From a bacterium (GTDB taxonomy: Bacteria; Desulfobacterota; Deferrisomatia; Deferrisomatales; Deferrisomataceae), in assembly GCA_027021615.1 (NCBI GenBank), contig JALUTY010000046.1, positions 1 through 44,059 on the forward strand: 44,059 nt of DNA. The letters are read 5' to 3'. Of this stretch, positions 1-6,964 are shown piece after piece. The position numbers and the translations under genes are program-made. Within the stretch, counting starts at the first letter, position 1, and every line of letters begins with the position of its first letter. The notes beneath the pieces were generated by a model. It was not told where the DNA came from. It worked only from the letters and a program-made list of their open reading frames with translations, and did no database searches.

Positions 1-240
1 CACCGGCGCCCCGACCTACCGGGCTGACGACGGCATGCGAAGGCGCGGCGAAAGGGGTGCCGCACTCGCGCCCGGCCGGAGCCAGCCCCCCACCCGCGCC
101 CGGCAATACCTTCGTAGGCCTTAGTAACGCTGCCCACTCAGGTTTCGCACTCTACCCGAGCTTCTGCCTTCGGACTCCTGACACCTGGATCGCAGGCCCC
201 ACGCCCCTGCGACCACCTGCGCGCCTTTATAGTCGCCGGG
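1..240. other. Intergenic stretch with a dispersed-repeat copy
   Basis: I see no convincing gene here. Bases 30-80 are a near-identical inverted copy of 31485-31534: two perfect blocks of 22 and 23 bases separated by a short diverged segment. The copy marks this stretch as non-coding repeat DNA of the same family as the 31.4-31.7 kb intergenic region. Near the right edge, GGTTA-ATAA-TAACC (239-252) is a small dyad spanning the stop codon of the MarR gene; it could be a weak terminator stem but lacks a U-tract. Confidence 0.55.
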
Positions 241-696
241 TTAATAATAACCGCCCGATGAACCCCCCGGCGGCGTCCCGGGGTCCGCCTGAAACTCCCG
301 GAGCAGGCGTTTCAGGAGCACCCGTTCCTCCAAGGTGAACCGATCGAGCACCTCGGCGTTGATCCGTTGGATCTCCCGCTGGAGGTCGTCGCCCGCCTCC
401 CGGGCCTTGCCGGTGGTCCATACCCGCACCACCCGGCCGTCGTCGGGGTCGGGGCGCTTCTCCAACCAACCCGCCTGGGCCATCCGGTCGAGCGTGCCGG
501 TAAGGGTGGCCGTGTCGAGGCCCAGCTTGCGGCCGATCTCGCCCACGGGCACCCCGTCCTCCTCCCGCAGAGCCGAGAGGATCAGGTTCTGGACGGGGGT
601 GAGCCCGTAGGGCCGAAGCCGGGTTTTGAACACCCCGCTGACCCGTTGGGACGCCTTGGCCAGGAGGAATCCAATGCAGTCCTGGTAGTCGTTCAT
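241..696 (-). CDS. MarR-family transcriptional regulator
   Basis: A 151-residue winged-helix regulator of the MarR type, expected to bind DNA as a dimer and release it on ligand binding or oxidation. The helix-turn-helix core runs over residues 50-81, with the recognition helix DTATLTGTLDRMAQAGWLEKR, followed by the basic wing DPDDGRVVRV (82-91) and C-terminal dimerisation helices. A single cysteine (C7) lies at about the place of the sensing cysteine in OhrR-type members; redox sensing is therefore possible but unproven. The ATG at 694-696 is preferred because the frame further upstream runs into AT-rich, promoter-like DNA; its ribosome site is weak. The gene stands alone, and the adjoining GTPase gene begins 2 kb away on the same strand. 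The target is unknown. Confidence 0.88.
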   Translation of the reverse strand: MNDYQDCIGFLLAKASQRVSGVFKTRLRPYGLTPVQNLILSALREEDGVPVGEIGRKLGLDTATLTGTLDRMAQAGWLEKRPDPDDGRVVRVWTTGKAREAGDDLQREIQRINAEVLDRFTLEERVLLKRLLREFQADPGTPPGGSSGGYY

Positions 697-864
697 GGGG
701 GCACCATACCACGCGCTTTGTTTGCATACAAGATAATTATCCCCACCCCTACCCTGGGACCCGATCGGGCCCACCGCCCCGCCGAGCAGTACCGACGTGT
801 CCTGCGTCGCGGCACGGCTTCCCTTGCCGTGGGGAGTTCGCAGGCCCCCTTCCGGGGCGGAGCA
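697..864. promoter_or_regulatory. MarR gene promoter with candidate operator; end of GTPase gene
   Basis: Two adjoining near-palindromes, TTGCATACAA (722-731) and GATAATTATC (732-741, perfect), lie 26-45 bases upstream of the MarR start in an otherwise GC-rich gap. This is the usual place and style of a MarR auto-operator. Nearer the GTPase stop codon, CACGGC (813-818) can pair with GCCGTG (826-831), a possible transcript end without a U-tract. Both readings are inference from sequence symmetry. Confidence 0.4.
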
Positions 865-2751
865 TCACACACTGGTCGACGCGTCTCGTCCCGAGATCGC
901 CCCGAGCACCCACTCGGCCAGGGCGTCGTAGACCTGGGCCGCGGCCTCGTCCACGTGGGGAGCCAGGCATTCCGCCTCCACCCGGTCCAGATATGCGGCC
1001 CAGGCCCGATCGAGGGCCACGGCCACCCCGGCCCGCCGGGCCACCCCGCCCACCACCCCGCCGGGCAGGAGCCGCTGCCACACCCCCCCCGGCCGGCCCG
1101 GGCCCACCGTGCCCCGGAACAGGGGGATCCTGCGGGTGGCCGTGATCTCCCGGACCAGGGCCTGGCGATCGGGCGGCGGCGGAGGCCTCAGGCCGGCCCG
1201 GGCCAGCGCCTCGGCCGCCTGCCGGGCCAGGTCCTCGCCCGCCCGGGCCAGGGCGGCCCGGGCCTCCAAGGCCAGGTTGCGCACCGCGTTCACCCGCAGG
1301 GGCTCGGTGGCCGCGAGCACGGCCTCGACCCGGTCGCGGTAGTCCGCCGCCGCAGGGTCGAGGGACGCTACCCGTCCGGCCCAGGCCCGGCGGTGGGCCG
1401 CCCGGCGGCGGCCGAACCCGGAGCGAAGCCCCGCGGAGATCCCCACCTTGGCCTCCCGGGCCGCGGCCTCTATGCGCTCGGAGAGCCACCCCAGGAGCGC
1501 GTCGGCCGTGTCGGCCCGCCAGGGCCCCCGGCCCAGGCCGAGGGCCGTGCCGGCGCCCAAGGCCCGCCCCGCCTCCGCCACGACCCGCCGCAGGTCGGCC
1601 CGGCACCGGGCCAGGATCAGCCGGTCCCGCCGAGCGGCCACCTCGTCCCACAGCTCGTCCCGGAACGACCGGAACGCGTCCCGCAGGATCGGCGTGAGGG
1701 CCGAGGACTCCCACGCCTCCCGCAGCCGGGCCTCGCCGGCCGGGAGCACGGCCGGGTCCGTGAGGGCCTGCCGGTCCAGGAGCCCGAGCAGGGCCGAGAC
1801 CACGGCCGGCCGGCCGGCCACACCCAGCCCCCGCAGGTGCCGGACCACCGACTCCTCCACCCGGCGCAGATGCTCGGGACGGCCCAGCTCGGACAGGTCG
1901 GCGTTCAGCACGAACCGGGTGACCCCCAGGAGCCCGTACCCCTGCAGGGCCTCCAGGAACCGCAGGTCCGCCTCCCGGAGCCCCACCCGGCCCGAGATCA
2001 CGTACACCACGGCGTGGGCGTCGAGGAGGGCCCGGTCCACCGCGGCGCCGTGGGCCGCGTTCCAGGCGTCCACGCCGGGGCAGTCGGCCAGCACCACCCC
2101 CCCGGGCAGGTCGGGCGCGGGCACCTCCACCCACACCCGGCTCAGGAACGCGGCCACCTCGTCCCGGGCCACCCACGCCCACAGATCGCCGTGGGCCCCC
2201 AGGTCCTGGGTGCTGGGCTCGCTCCCCACCCGGTCGGCCGCGGCATCGGCCCCCCGCACCAGGGCCCCCAGGGCCTCCCGAAGGGGCGAGGGGGGTCCGT
2301 CCAGCAGGGCCCGGGCGGCGCGCCGGTGGTCGGGGTTCCACAGGTCCCAGTCCCCGGGCCGGCCCAACGCCTCCAGGTGCAGGCCGAACGCCCGGTTCAC
2401 CTCGGCCCGGCTCCTCCAGGTGATGCGGACCGCCGCCCGGTCCGCCGGCACCACCTCGGTCACCTGGGCCGTGAGCACCCCCGAGCCCCGGGGCAGCAGA
2501 TCCCGGCCCACCAGGGCGTTGGCCAGGGTGGACTTGCCCGACTTCACGGCCCCCACCAAGGCCACCCGCACCCGGGCCTCGCAGGCCCGCCGGGCCGCGG
2601 CGTCCAGGTCCGCGAGCCATCCGGCCGCCCGGGCCGCCAGATCCGGCCGGGAGGCAGCGAGGGTCCGGAGCCTCTCCCGGGCCTCGGCCACGGCCCGCTC
2701 CACCTCGGCCTGCAGCCGGGCCGCCCGGGCCTGGCGTAGCGGCTCGGTCAC
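865..2751 (-). CDS. Dynamin-like / 50S-clamp-type GTPase of unknown role
   Basis: A 628-residue P-loop GTPase of the bacterial dynamin-like group. Residues 1-60 are helical and charged. The G1 loop is GAVKSGKST (67-75), the G3 motif is DCPG (223-226), and LNAD (282-285) stands where NKxD is expected, so the guanine-recognition motif is degenerate. A long helical, arginine- and alanine-rich stalk fills residues 300-628, with a glycine-rich hydrophobic stretch near residues 540-575 that could touch membrane. The GTG at 2749-2751 overlaps the stop codon of the Nudix gene (GTGA) and has GGGAGG just upstream, so translation is probably coupled; longer N-terminal readings would run inside the Nudix gene. 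Membrane remodelling is the family inference; nothing in the context fixes a substrate. Confidence 0.8.
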   Translation of the reverse strand: MTEPLRQARAARLQAEVERAVAEARERLRTLAASRPDLAARAAGWLADLDAAARRACEARVRVALVGAVKSGKSTLANALVGRDLLPRGSGVLTAQVTEVVPADRAAVRITWRSRAEVNRAFGLHLEALGRPGDWDLWNPDHRRAARALLDGPPSPLREALGALVRGADAAADRVGSEPSTQDLGAHGDLWAWVARDEVAAFLSRVWVEVPAPDLPGGVVLADCPGVDAWNAAHGAAVDRALLDAHAVVYVISGRVGLREADLRFLEALQGYGLLGVTRFVLNADLSELGRPEHLRRVEESVVRHLRGLGVAGRPAVVSALLGLLDRQALTDPAVLPAGEARLREAWESSALTPILRDAFRSFRDELWDEVAARRDRLILARCRADLRRVVAEAGRALGAGTALGLGRGPWRADTADALLGWLSERIEAAAREAKVGISAGLRSGFGRRRAAHRRAWAGRVASLDPAAADYRDRVEAVLAATEPLRVNAVRNLALEARAALARAGEDLARQAAEALARAGLRPPPPPDRQALVREITATRRIPLFRGTVGPGRPGGVWQRLLPGGVVGGVARRAGVAVALDRAWAAYLDRVEAECLAPHVDEAAAQVYDALAEWVLGAISGRDASTSV

Positions 2752-3368
2752 CGGCCCTCCCGGTGGAGGGCCCAGGCCAGCTCGGACCACAGCTCGAACC
2801 CGGCCCCCTCGGGGAGGGCCCCGGCGGGGTCGCCCGGGGCGGCCCACCGGTGACCCCGCAGCTCACCGTCCCCGTCCCGGGCCGTGGCCGGGTCCACCGT
2901 GAGCCGGCAGCACACCCCCACGTGCACCCGGCCCACCTCGGACTCGTCCTCGCTGATCAGCCCCACCACCTCCAGGCCGCCCAGCCACCGCACGGGGTAC
3001 TCCTCCTCCACCTCCCGCCGGGCAGCCCGGGCCAGGAGCTTCGGCCCGGGGGCCTCGTCGCCGGCCGCGTCGGCCCGGTCGATGTGCCCGCCGATCCCCA
3101 GGCTCCAGAAGGCGTGGAGCCGCGCCTCGGTGCCCTGGCGGGGGTAGACCAGCACCCGCCCGCCGGGGTCGAACACCGTGACGTAGGGGATCACCTGCTT
3201 CCACTCCGGGTCGGTCTCGGCCTCGGGCCGGGGCATCCACCGGGCCCGATCCAGGCCCAGCAGCCCGGCCGCCTCGGTCCAGGACCCGGCCGCGACCCAG
3301 GCCCTGGGGGCCTGCAGCGCCGGGTGCAGGGCGGTTCGGGGAACGACGAGAATCGTCTGGCTCTTCAT
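2748..3368 (-). CDS. Nudix hydrolase (MutT-like, predicted phosphoesterase)
   Basis: A 206-residue Nudix-fold protein. The Nudix box starts at GGHIDRAD (93-100) and ends with REVEEE (118-123), which supplies the metal-binding glutamates. The spacing between glycine and REVEEE is longer than the classical box, as in the larger predicted-phosphoesterase branch of the family. It should hydrolyse a nucleoside-diphosphate-linked or related phosphoanhydride, but the substrate cannot be read from the sequence. The ATG at 3366-3368 follows GGAGGAACC, a good ribosome site. Its TGA overlaps the GTG of the dynamin-like GTPase, so the two genes form a coupled pair. The gene is separated from the radical SAM operon upstream by a strong hairpin. 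Confidence 0.85.
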   Translation of the reverse strand: MKSQTILVVPRTALHPALQAPRAWVAAGSWTEAAGLLGLDRARWMPRPEAETDPEWKQVIPYVTVFDPGGRVLVYPRQGTEARLHAFWSLGIGGHIDRADAAGDEAPGPKLLARAARREVEEEYPVRWLGGLEVVGLISEDESEVGRVHVGVCCRLTVDPATARDGDGELRGHRWAAPGDPAGALPEGAGFELWSELAWALHREGR

Positions 3369-3434
3369 GGTTCCTCCGGTTCGGGGGGTGGCCGGAGTCT
3401 GGCACACCGGACGGCTTCGCCTCAACCTCCGCCC

Positions 3435-3477
3435 GGCACCAGAAGGGCCGGCCCTCAGGGCCGGCCCTTCTGGTGCC
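3435..3477. terminator. 43-base perfect palindrome, strong terminator hairpin
   Basis: Arms 3435-3455 and 3457-3477 are perfectly complementary over 21 bases around a single central base. It lies just after the 20-residue peptide gene on the minus strand and before the Nudix gene, so it most likely ends the radical SAM operon transcript. There is no U-tract on either strand, so action may be through RNA stability or as a bidirectional stop. Confidence 0.75.
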
Positions 3478-3507
3478 TCCAGCGTCAGCAGGGATGGACG
3501 CTGGAGG
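3476..3507 (-). terminator. Second hairpin overlapping the 3' end of the peptide gene
   Basis: CCTCCAGCGTC (3476-3486) pairs perfectly with GACGCTGGAGG (3497-3507) around a ten-base loop. The stem contains the stop codon and codons 14-17 of the 20-residue peptide gene, and shares two bases with the 43-base palindrome, so the two stems are stacked end to end. It may protect the peptide mRNA or modulate its translation; that role is inference. Confidence 0.55.
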
Positions 3508-3547
3508 TTCCCGCGATGCGGGGCTTTACGTAGGGGATCTTCTTCAT
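3485..3547 (-). CDS. 20-residue precursor-like peptide coupled to radical SAM enzyme
   Basis: The reading frame encodes MKKIPYVKPRIAGTSSVHPC and stops at TGA (3485-3487). Its ATG (3545-3547) overlaps the TGA of the radical SAM/SPASM gene as ATGA, and a strong ribosome site, AAGGAGGA, lies eight bases before it, inside the end of the enzyme gene. That independent site argues the frame is really translated. The lysine-rich start with a KxPYxKPxI pattern resembles short leader regions recognised by PqqD-type carriers, and the C-terminal SSVHPC offers a cysteine plus modifiable side chains. It is best read as the substrate of the adjacent enzyme, giving a ribosomally made modified peptide or small cofactor. 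The product is unknown, and the gene is easily missed by gene finders because of its size. Confidence 0.7.
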   Translation of the reverse strand: MKKIPYVKPRIAGTSSVHPC

Positions 3548-4554
3548 GACGGTCCTCCTTGGGGCCGGCCGTTCCCGGCCCAGCAGTGGGGATCGGGGGC
3601 GTTGAACGAGCCCGTGGCCGCGAACGCCCGGGCGGTGCACCCGCCCAGACACTCGCCGTACACCCCGCAGGAGCGGCACTTGCCCTCCGGGGTCTTCTCG
3701 CGCATCTTCCGCAGCACCGGCGAGGTGCTCCACAGCACGTCCAGGGGCTGATCGATCAGGTTTCCGGCCGATACCGGGATGAACCCGCACGGCGTCACCT
3801 CGCCGTCGGGCTCCAGGTGCAGCGAGAGCTTGCCGCAGGTGCTGCCCTTCACGGCCCCAGGATCGGCCCCGCCCAGCAGGGCCAGGATCGGGTCGTCGAA
3901 CGCCAGCTCGGCCGGCGCCCGGGGCCGCCAGGCCAGGGCGTCCCCGTAGAAGGCCCGCCACTCGCCGGGCGAGAGATCGAGCTCCGTCCGGTTCTCGGCG
4001 CCCCGACCCGCGCACTTGAAGTTGTGCAGGTACACCGTGGCCGCCCCCCGCTCGGCCGCGAGCTCCACGATCCGGCGGTACGAGCCCACGTTGTTTCGGT
4101 GGATCACGGCCGACACCGTGGACGCCACCCCGGCGTCGCGCAGGTGCTCCAGGGCGGCCAGGGCCCGGTCGAAGCTGCCCGGCCGGGCCCGGAACGCGTC
4201 GTGCACCTCAGCCGTGGCCCCGTCGAGGCTCACCCCCACCGAGGCGAACCCCGCGGCCCGGGCCCGGCGGGCCGCCTCGGCGTCCAGGAGCCACCCGTTG
4301 GTGTTCATGCTGACCCGCAGGCCCCGGTCCGCCGCGGCCCGGGCCACCTCCCACAGGTGGGGGTAGCACAGCGGCTCGCCCCCCCCGAAGTTCACGAACA
4401 GCACCCGGCACCGGGCCAGCTCCTCCACCAGGCCCAGCACCCGCTCCAAGGGGAGCTCCGGCCGCGCCTGGCCGCGGGAGTAGCAGTGCCGGCACGAGAA
4501 GTTGCAGGTGTAGGAGAGGGTCCAGTTGACGGTGAGGGGTGCGGTGAGCTCCAC
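3544..4554 (-). CDS. Radical SAM/SPASM peptide-modifying enzyme
   Basis: A 336-residue radical SAM protein. The SAM-binding 4Fe-4S cluster motif CNFSCRHC gives C17, C21 and C24. A GGGEP-type segment (FGGGEPL) follows in the TIM-barrel. The C-terminus is a full SPASM domain with C240, C256, C293, C296, C302, C306 and C324, enough to bind two further Fe-S clusters; the stretches PDGEVTPCGF and PDPHCW are characteristic. SPASM enzymes typically modify peptides (PqqE, MftC, sactisynthases). The GTG at 4552-4554, two bases after the PqqD-like stop codon, is chosen; reading further upstream would overlap that gene. It is flanked by a PqqD-like carrier upstream and a 20-residue peptide gene downstream, which supports a peptide substrate. 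The layout recalls systems such as GeoRSP, but I cannot confirm subfamily membership. Confidence 0.9.
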   Translation of the reverse strand: MELTAPLTVNWTLSYTCNFSCRHCYSRGQARPELPLERVLGLVEELARCRVLFVNFGGGEPLCYPHLWEVARAAADRGLRVSMNTNGWLLDAEAARRARAAGFASVGVSLDGATAEVHDAFRARPGSFDRALAALEHLRDAGVASTVSAVIHRNNVGSYRRIVELAAERGAATVYLHNFKCAGRGAENRTELDLSPGEWRAFYGDALAWRPRAPAELAFDDPILALLGGADPGAVKGSTCGKLSLHLEPDGEVTPCGFIPVSAGNLIDQPLDVLWSTSPVLRKMREKTPEGKCRSCGVYGECLGGCTARAFAATGSFNAPDPHCWAGNGRPQGGPS

Positions 4555-4556
4555 GG

Positions 4557-4877
4557 TCAGGCGTCCTCGGCCACGAGCCAGCCCCGGCTCAGGCACTCGG
4601 CCACGAACGCCTCCACGTCCTTGCGGATCTCGTCGGCCGGGGCGTCGTACCGGCCCGCCAGCTCGGCCGCGATGGCGGCGGCGTCCCGGGTGCCGTCGGC
4701 CAGGAGCCAGATCTCCCCGGCCAGGAGGTTCAGCTGGTGCATCCGGCCGGCGTGGACCAGGATCACCCAGCCCTCGTCGGCCACGTCCTCGCTCCGCTCC
4801 AGGGCGGCGAGGATCCGCTCCCGGGCCCCGGGCTCGTCGCGCCAGGCCAGCGAAGGGTTTCGGCGGAGCACGGTCAC
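4557..4877 (-). CDS. PqqD-like peptide chaperone (RiPP recognition element)
   Basis: A 106-residue protein with the PqqD fold pattern: an N-terminal strand region (VILVHAGRMHQLN, 38-50), then the hallmark LLAGEIWLLADGTRDAAAIAAEL (51-73) and the helix V..FVAECLSRGWL near the C-terminus (88-102). PqqD-type domains bind the leader of a precursor peptide and present it to the SPASM enzyme. The first GTG (4875-4877) lies five bases after the upstream lipoprotein stop, with GGAAGAAG as ribosome site; a second GTG two codons later is equally possible. It is followed two bases later by the radical SAM gene. The match in family and position to the enzyme is what makes the small downstream frame a credible substrate. 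Confidence 0.85.
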   Translation of the reverse strand: MTVLRRNPSLAWRDEPGARERILAALERSEDVADEGWVILVHAGRMHQLNLLAGEIWLLADGTRDAAAIAAELAGRYDAPADEIRKDVEAFVAECLSRGWLVAEDA

Positions 4878-4882
4878 GGCGG

Positions 4883-5755
4883 CTACTTCTTCCTTTCCGG
4901 CGGGCCCCAGGGAACGGGCAGCCGGGGCTCCATGTTCACGCGGCCGATCCCCTCGGAGTCGGCGGCGTCGAAGATCCGGTCGGCGAGCCGCCCCTTCTCT
5001 CCGGCCTTCCACCAGTTGCTCCCGGCGTCCACATCCTCGGTCTGGGCCTCGCCGAGCTTCAGATCGTACTCCCGATCGTCGAAGTTGTTTCGCCGCAGCA
5101 CCGCGCCGGTCACGCCCTGCCGGAAGAAGATGCCGGTGAGGTTGCCCACGAACCAGTTCTCCTCGATCACCGGTGAGGCGTTGAGACACCGGATCCCGAT
5201 CCGGTTCTCCTCGAACCGGGACCGGCGGATCACCAGCCGCCCCCCTTGGAACCGCACCCCGCCGTAGTTGTTGCGAAACGTGCAGTCCTCGAGCTCCACG
5301 GGGGTGAAGTGGCTGTGCACGGCCCACGGGCCCCGCTCGAACACCACCCGCCGCAGGTGGGCCTCCTTGGCCTCTTCGAAGGAGATCATGTCCTCGAACT
5401 CGTTGTTGCGCAGGGGCACCGAGGTGATCTCGATCGGCGCCTCCGGCGTGCCCAGGGCCACCAGGCTCCCCAGAACCCGGATCCACGGCTCCGGGTCCTC
5501 GCCCGGCTTGGGCTCGGGTAGATCGAGGTACACGCGGGTGCCGGGCAGGAGGGTCAGGGTGGCGGTCTTGGTCACGATGAGGGGCCGAACCAGCCGGATC
5601 TCCCCGCGCCACACCGTGGGGGCGTAGAGGATGTGCCGGGCCTCGGTGCGGGCCCCGGCCGGAACCGAGATCGTCTTGGGCTGGGGCAGGGTCACACACG
5701 CCGCGAGCCCCACCGCCGTCGCCGCCCCCAGGAGCCACCATCGCCGCAGACCCAT
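4883..5755 (-). CDS. Beta-helix lipoprotein (NosD-like repeats)
   Basis: A 290-residue exported protein. The N-terminus MGLRRWWLLGAATAVGLAAC carries a lipobox with C20, so it should be a lipoprotein. The body has parallel beta-helix repeats: short segments ending in patterns such as RNNYGGVRF, FEENRIGIRC, FVGNLTGIFF and RNNFDD. These resemble NosD and other right-handed beta-helix proteins. The ATG at 5753-5755 has AAGGAGG at a good distance. The gene heads an operon with the PqqD-like carrier (five bases away) and the radical SAM enzyme, so it may handle, display or receive the modified product outside the cytoplasm. No catalytic residues are recognisable, and the link to the peptide is inferred from position. 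Confidence 0.75.
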   Translation of the reverse strand: MGLRRWWLLGAATAVGLAACVTLPQPKTISVPAGARTEARHILYAPTVWRGEIRLVRPLIVTKTATLTLLPGTRVYLDLPEPKPGEDPEPWIRVLGSLVALGTPEAPIEITSVPLRNNEFEDMISFEEAKEAHLRRVVFERGPWAVHSHFTPVELEDCTFRNNYGGVRFQGGRLVIRRSRFEENRIGIRCLNASPVIEENWFVGNLTGIFFRQGVTGAVLRRNNFDDREYDLKLGEAQTEDVDAGSNWWKAGEKGRLADRIFDAADSEGIGRVNMEPRLPVPWGPPERKK

Positions 5756-5780
5756 CGCCCGCCTCCTTCCCCGTGACTTC

Positions 5781-5906
5781 CGCTAGGACGCTGGGAGGCT
5801 GGGACGCCAGAAAGCTCGAAAACCGACCTGATTCCCAAGCATTCTAAGCATCACCACACCTCTTTGACACCGCCTCACGGCGCGGGGCATGGGGCCTGAC
5901 TCCGGG
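5781..5906. repeat. Intergenic dispersed-repeat fragments
   Basis: Bases 5781-5808 match a repeat rich in GACGCTGGGAGGCTGGGA, also found at 31291-31322 and 32412-32453. Bases 5866-5898 match the end of the MITE-like element at 31.4-31.7 kb, including the exact 15-mer GGGGCATGGGGCCTG (5884-5898) preceded by a CCTCACGG block. No gene is visible between the YedE-type gene and the lipoprotein gene. Confidence 0.6.
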
Positions 5907-6964
5907 TCAATGGGGTCGGACCGAGGCGCCCAGGCCCAGAAGCGCCGCCAACCCGACCAGCACCGCCACCTTCCCGGCTGTCGGCACCCCGGCGGCCGAC
6001 GCGCCCAAACCCCAGACCTGCACGAGCACCGCGCCCGCGCCCATGCCCACCACCGTGGCGGCCGCGTCCAGGTCGCCCTCGCCGGCCCGCACGATCTGGC
6101 GGAACGGACACCCGCCCGCCACCACCGCGGCCCCGCCCACGAGCCCCATGCCCAGGAAGCTCCACAGCCACTCCAGGTGAGCCCCGGGCTGGTCATAATA
6201 GCCAAGCCGGAACTGGCCCGTAAACCCGTCGGCCACCCCGGCTGCCAGAAGGAGCCCTCCCAGGGCCAGGGCCGCCCCCGGGCTGCGCACGAGCAGGATG
6301 TCGCGCACCGACCCGGTGATGCAGAACCGGGAGCGCTGACAGACAGCTCCGATCGCCAACCCCACGGCCAGGCTGATCCAGACCGGGGCGTGGAGCGCCC
6401 CACCCCCGCTCCGGCTCTCCAGCAGGATCCCGGGCCGGAACAGCAGGGCCGTGAGGACCAGGGCCCCCACGACCAGGCCTGCGGGCACGAGCCACGGCAC
6501 CGGCCGGGCCCGGCCGCCGCCGTCCAGGTCGCCCCGCCGAACCAGGCGGAGCCCCCCCCCACCCCGGCCACCAGGCCCACCGCCCCGGCCACGGCGGTCA
6601 GGTCCCCGGCGGCGAGCCGCAACATCATCTTGATCGGGCAGCCGATGAACACGGCCGAGCCCACGATCATCAGGAGCCCCAGACCCAGCAGGTGGGCCCC
6701 GGCCGCCCGGGCCCGCGGCCGGAACTCCCGCGCAGCCAGGGCGGCGGCGGCGCTGCCCAGGAAGAACCCCAGAAGCTCGGGCCGCAGGTACCGCATGCGG
6801 GGGTTGGGGTGCAGCCCCAAGGCGCCCACCGCGTTCTCCAGGAAGCACGAGATGCAGATCCCCGTGTTCGGCGGGTTGCCCCAGTAGGCCAGGAGGCTGC
6901 CGAAGAGCCCCATCAGGAGCCCGGCGGCCACGATCCACCCGTGCCGGGCCACCCCCCCCCTCAC
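5907..6964 (-). pseudogene. yedE: YedE-type putative selenium transporter, frameshifted
   Basis: Two overlapping frames together encode one YedE/YeeE-family membrane protein of about 350 residues. The upstream half has GNPPNTGICISCFLENAVGALGL, RPELLGFFLGS and FIGCPIKMMLRLAAGDL, typical of YedE proteins linked to selenium uptake. The downstream half, in another frame, carries CITGSVRDILLVR and GGCPFRQIVRAGEGDL. The frames part at a run of nine C (6552-6560); adding one C restores a single reading frame. The GTG at 6962-6964 overlaps the TPR gene stop as GTGA. As given the protein is broken, through a sequencing error, a real mutation or a phase-variable tract. The family role, importing a selenium or sulfur species, is inferred from annotation of relatives rather than proven here. 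Confidence 0.8.

Noticed and set aside
1-240. tRNA or other structured RNA
   Set aside because: I looked for cloverleaf signatures here and in other gaps and found none.
367-2866. Very long open frames opposite and beside the GTPase gene
   Set aside because: They are shadow frames caused by high GC; they are proline/glycine/arginine-rich and carry no recognisable domain, whereas the 865-2751 frame has GTPase motifs.
3559-5139. Plus-strand frames across the peptide-modification operon
   Set aside because: Composition is biased and they lie opposite genes with clear SPASM, PqqD and lipoprotein features.
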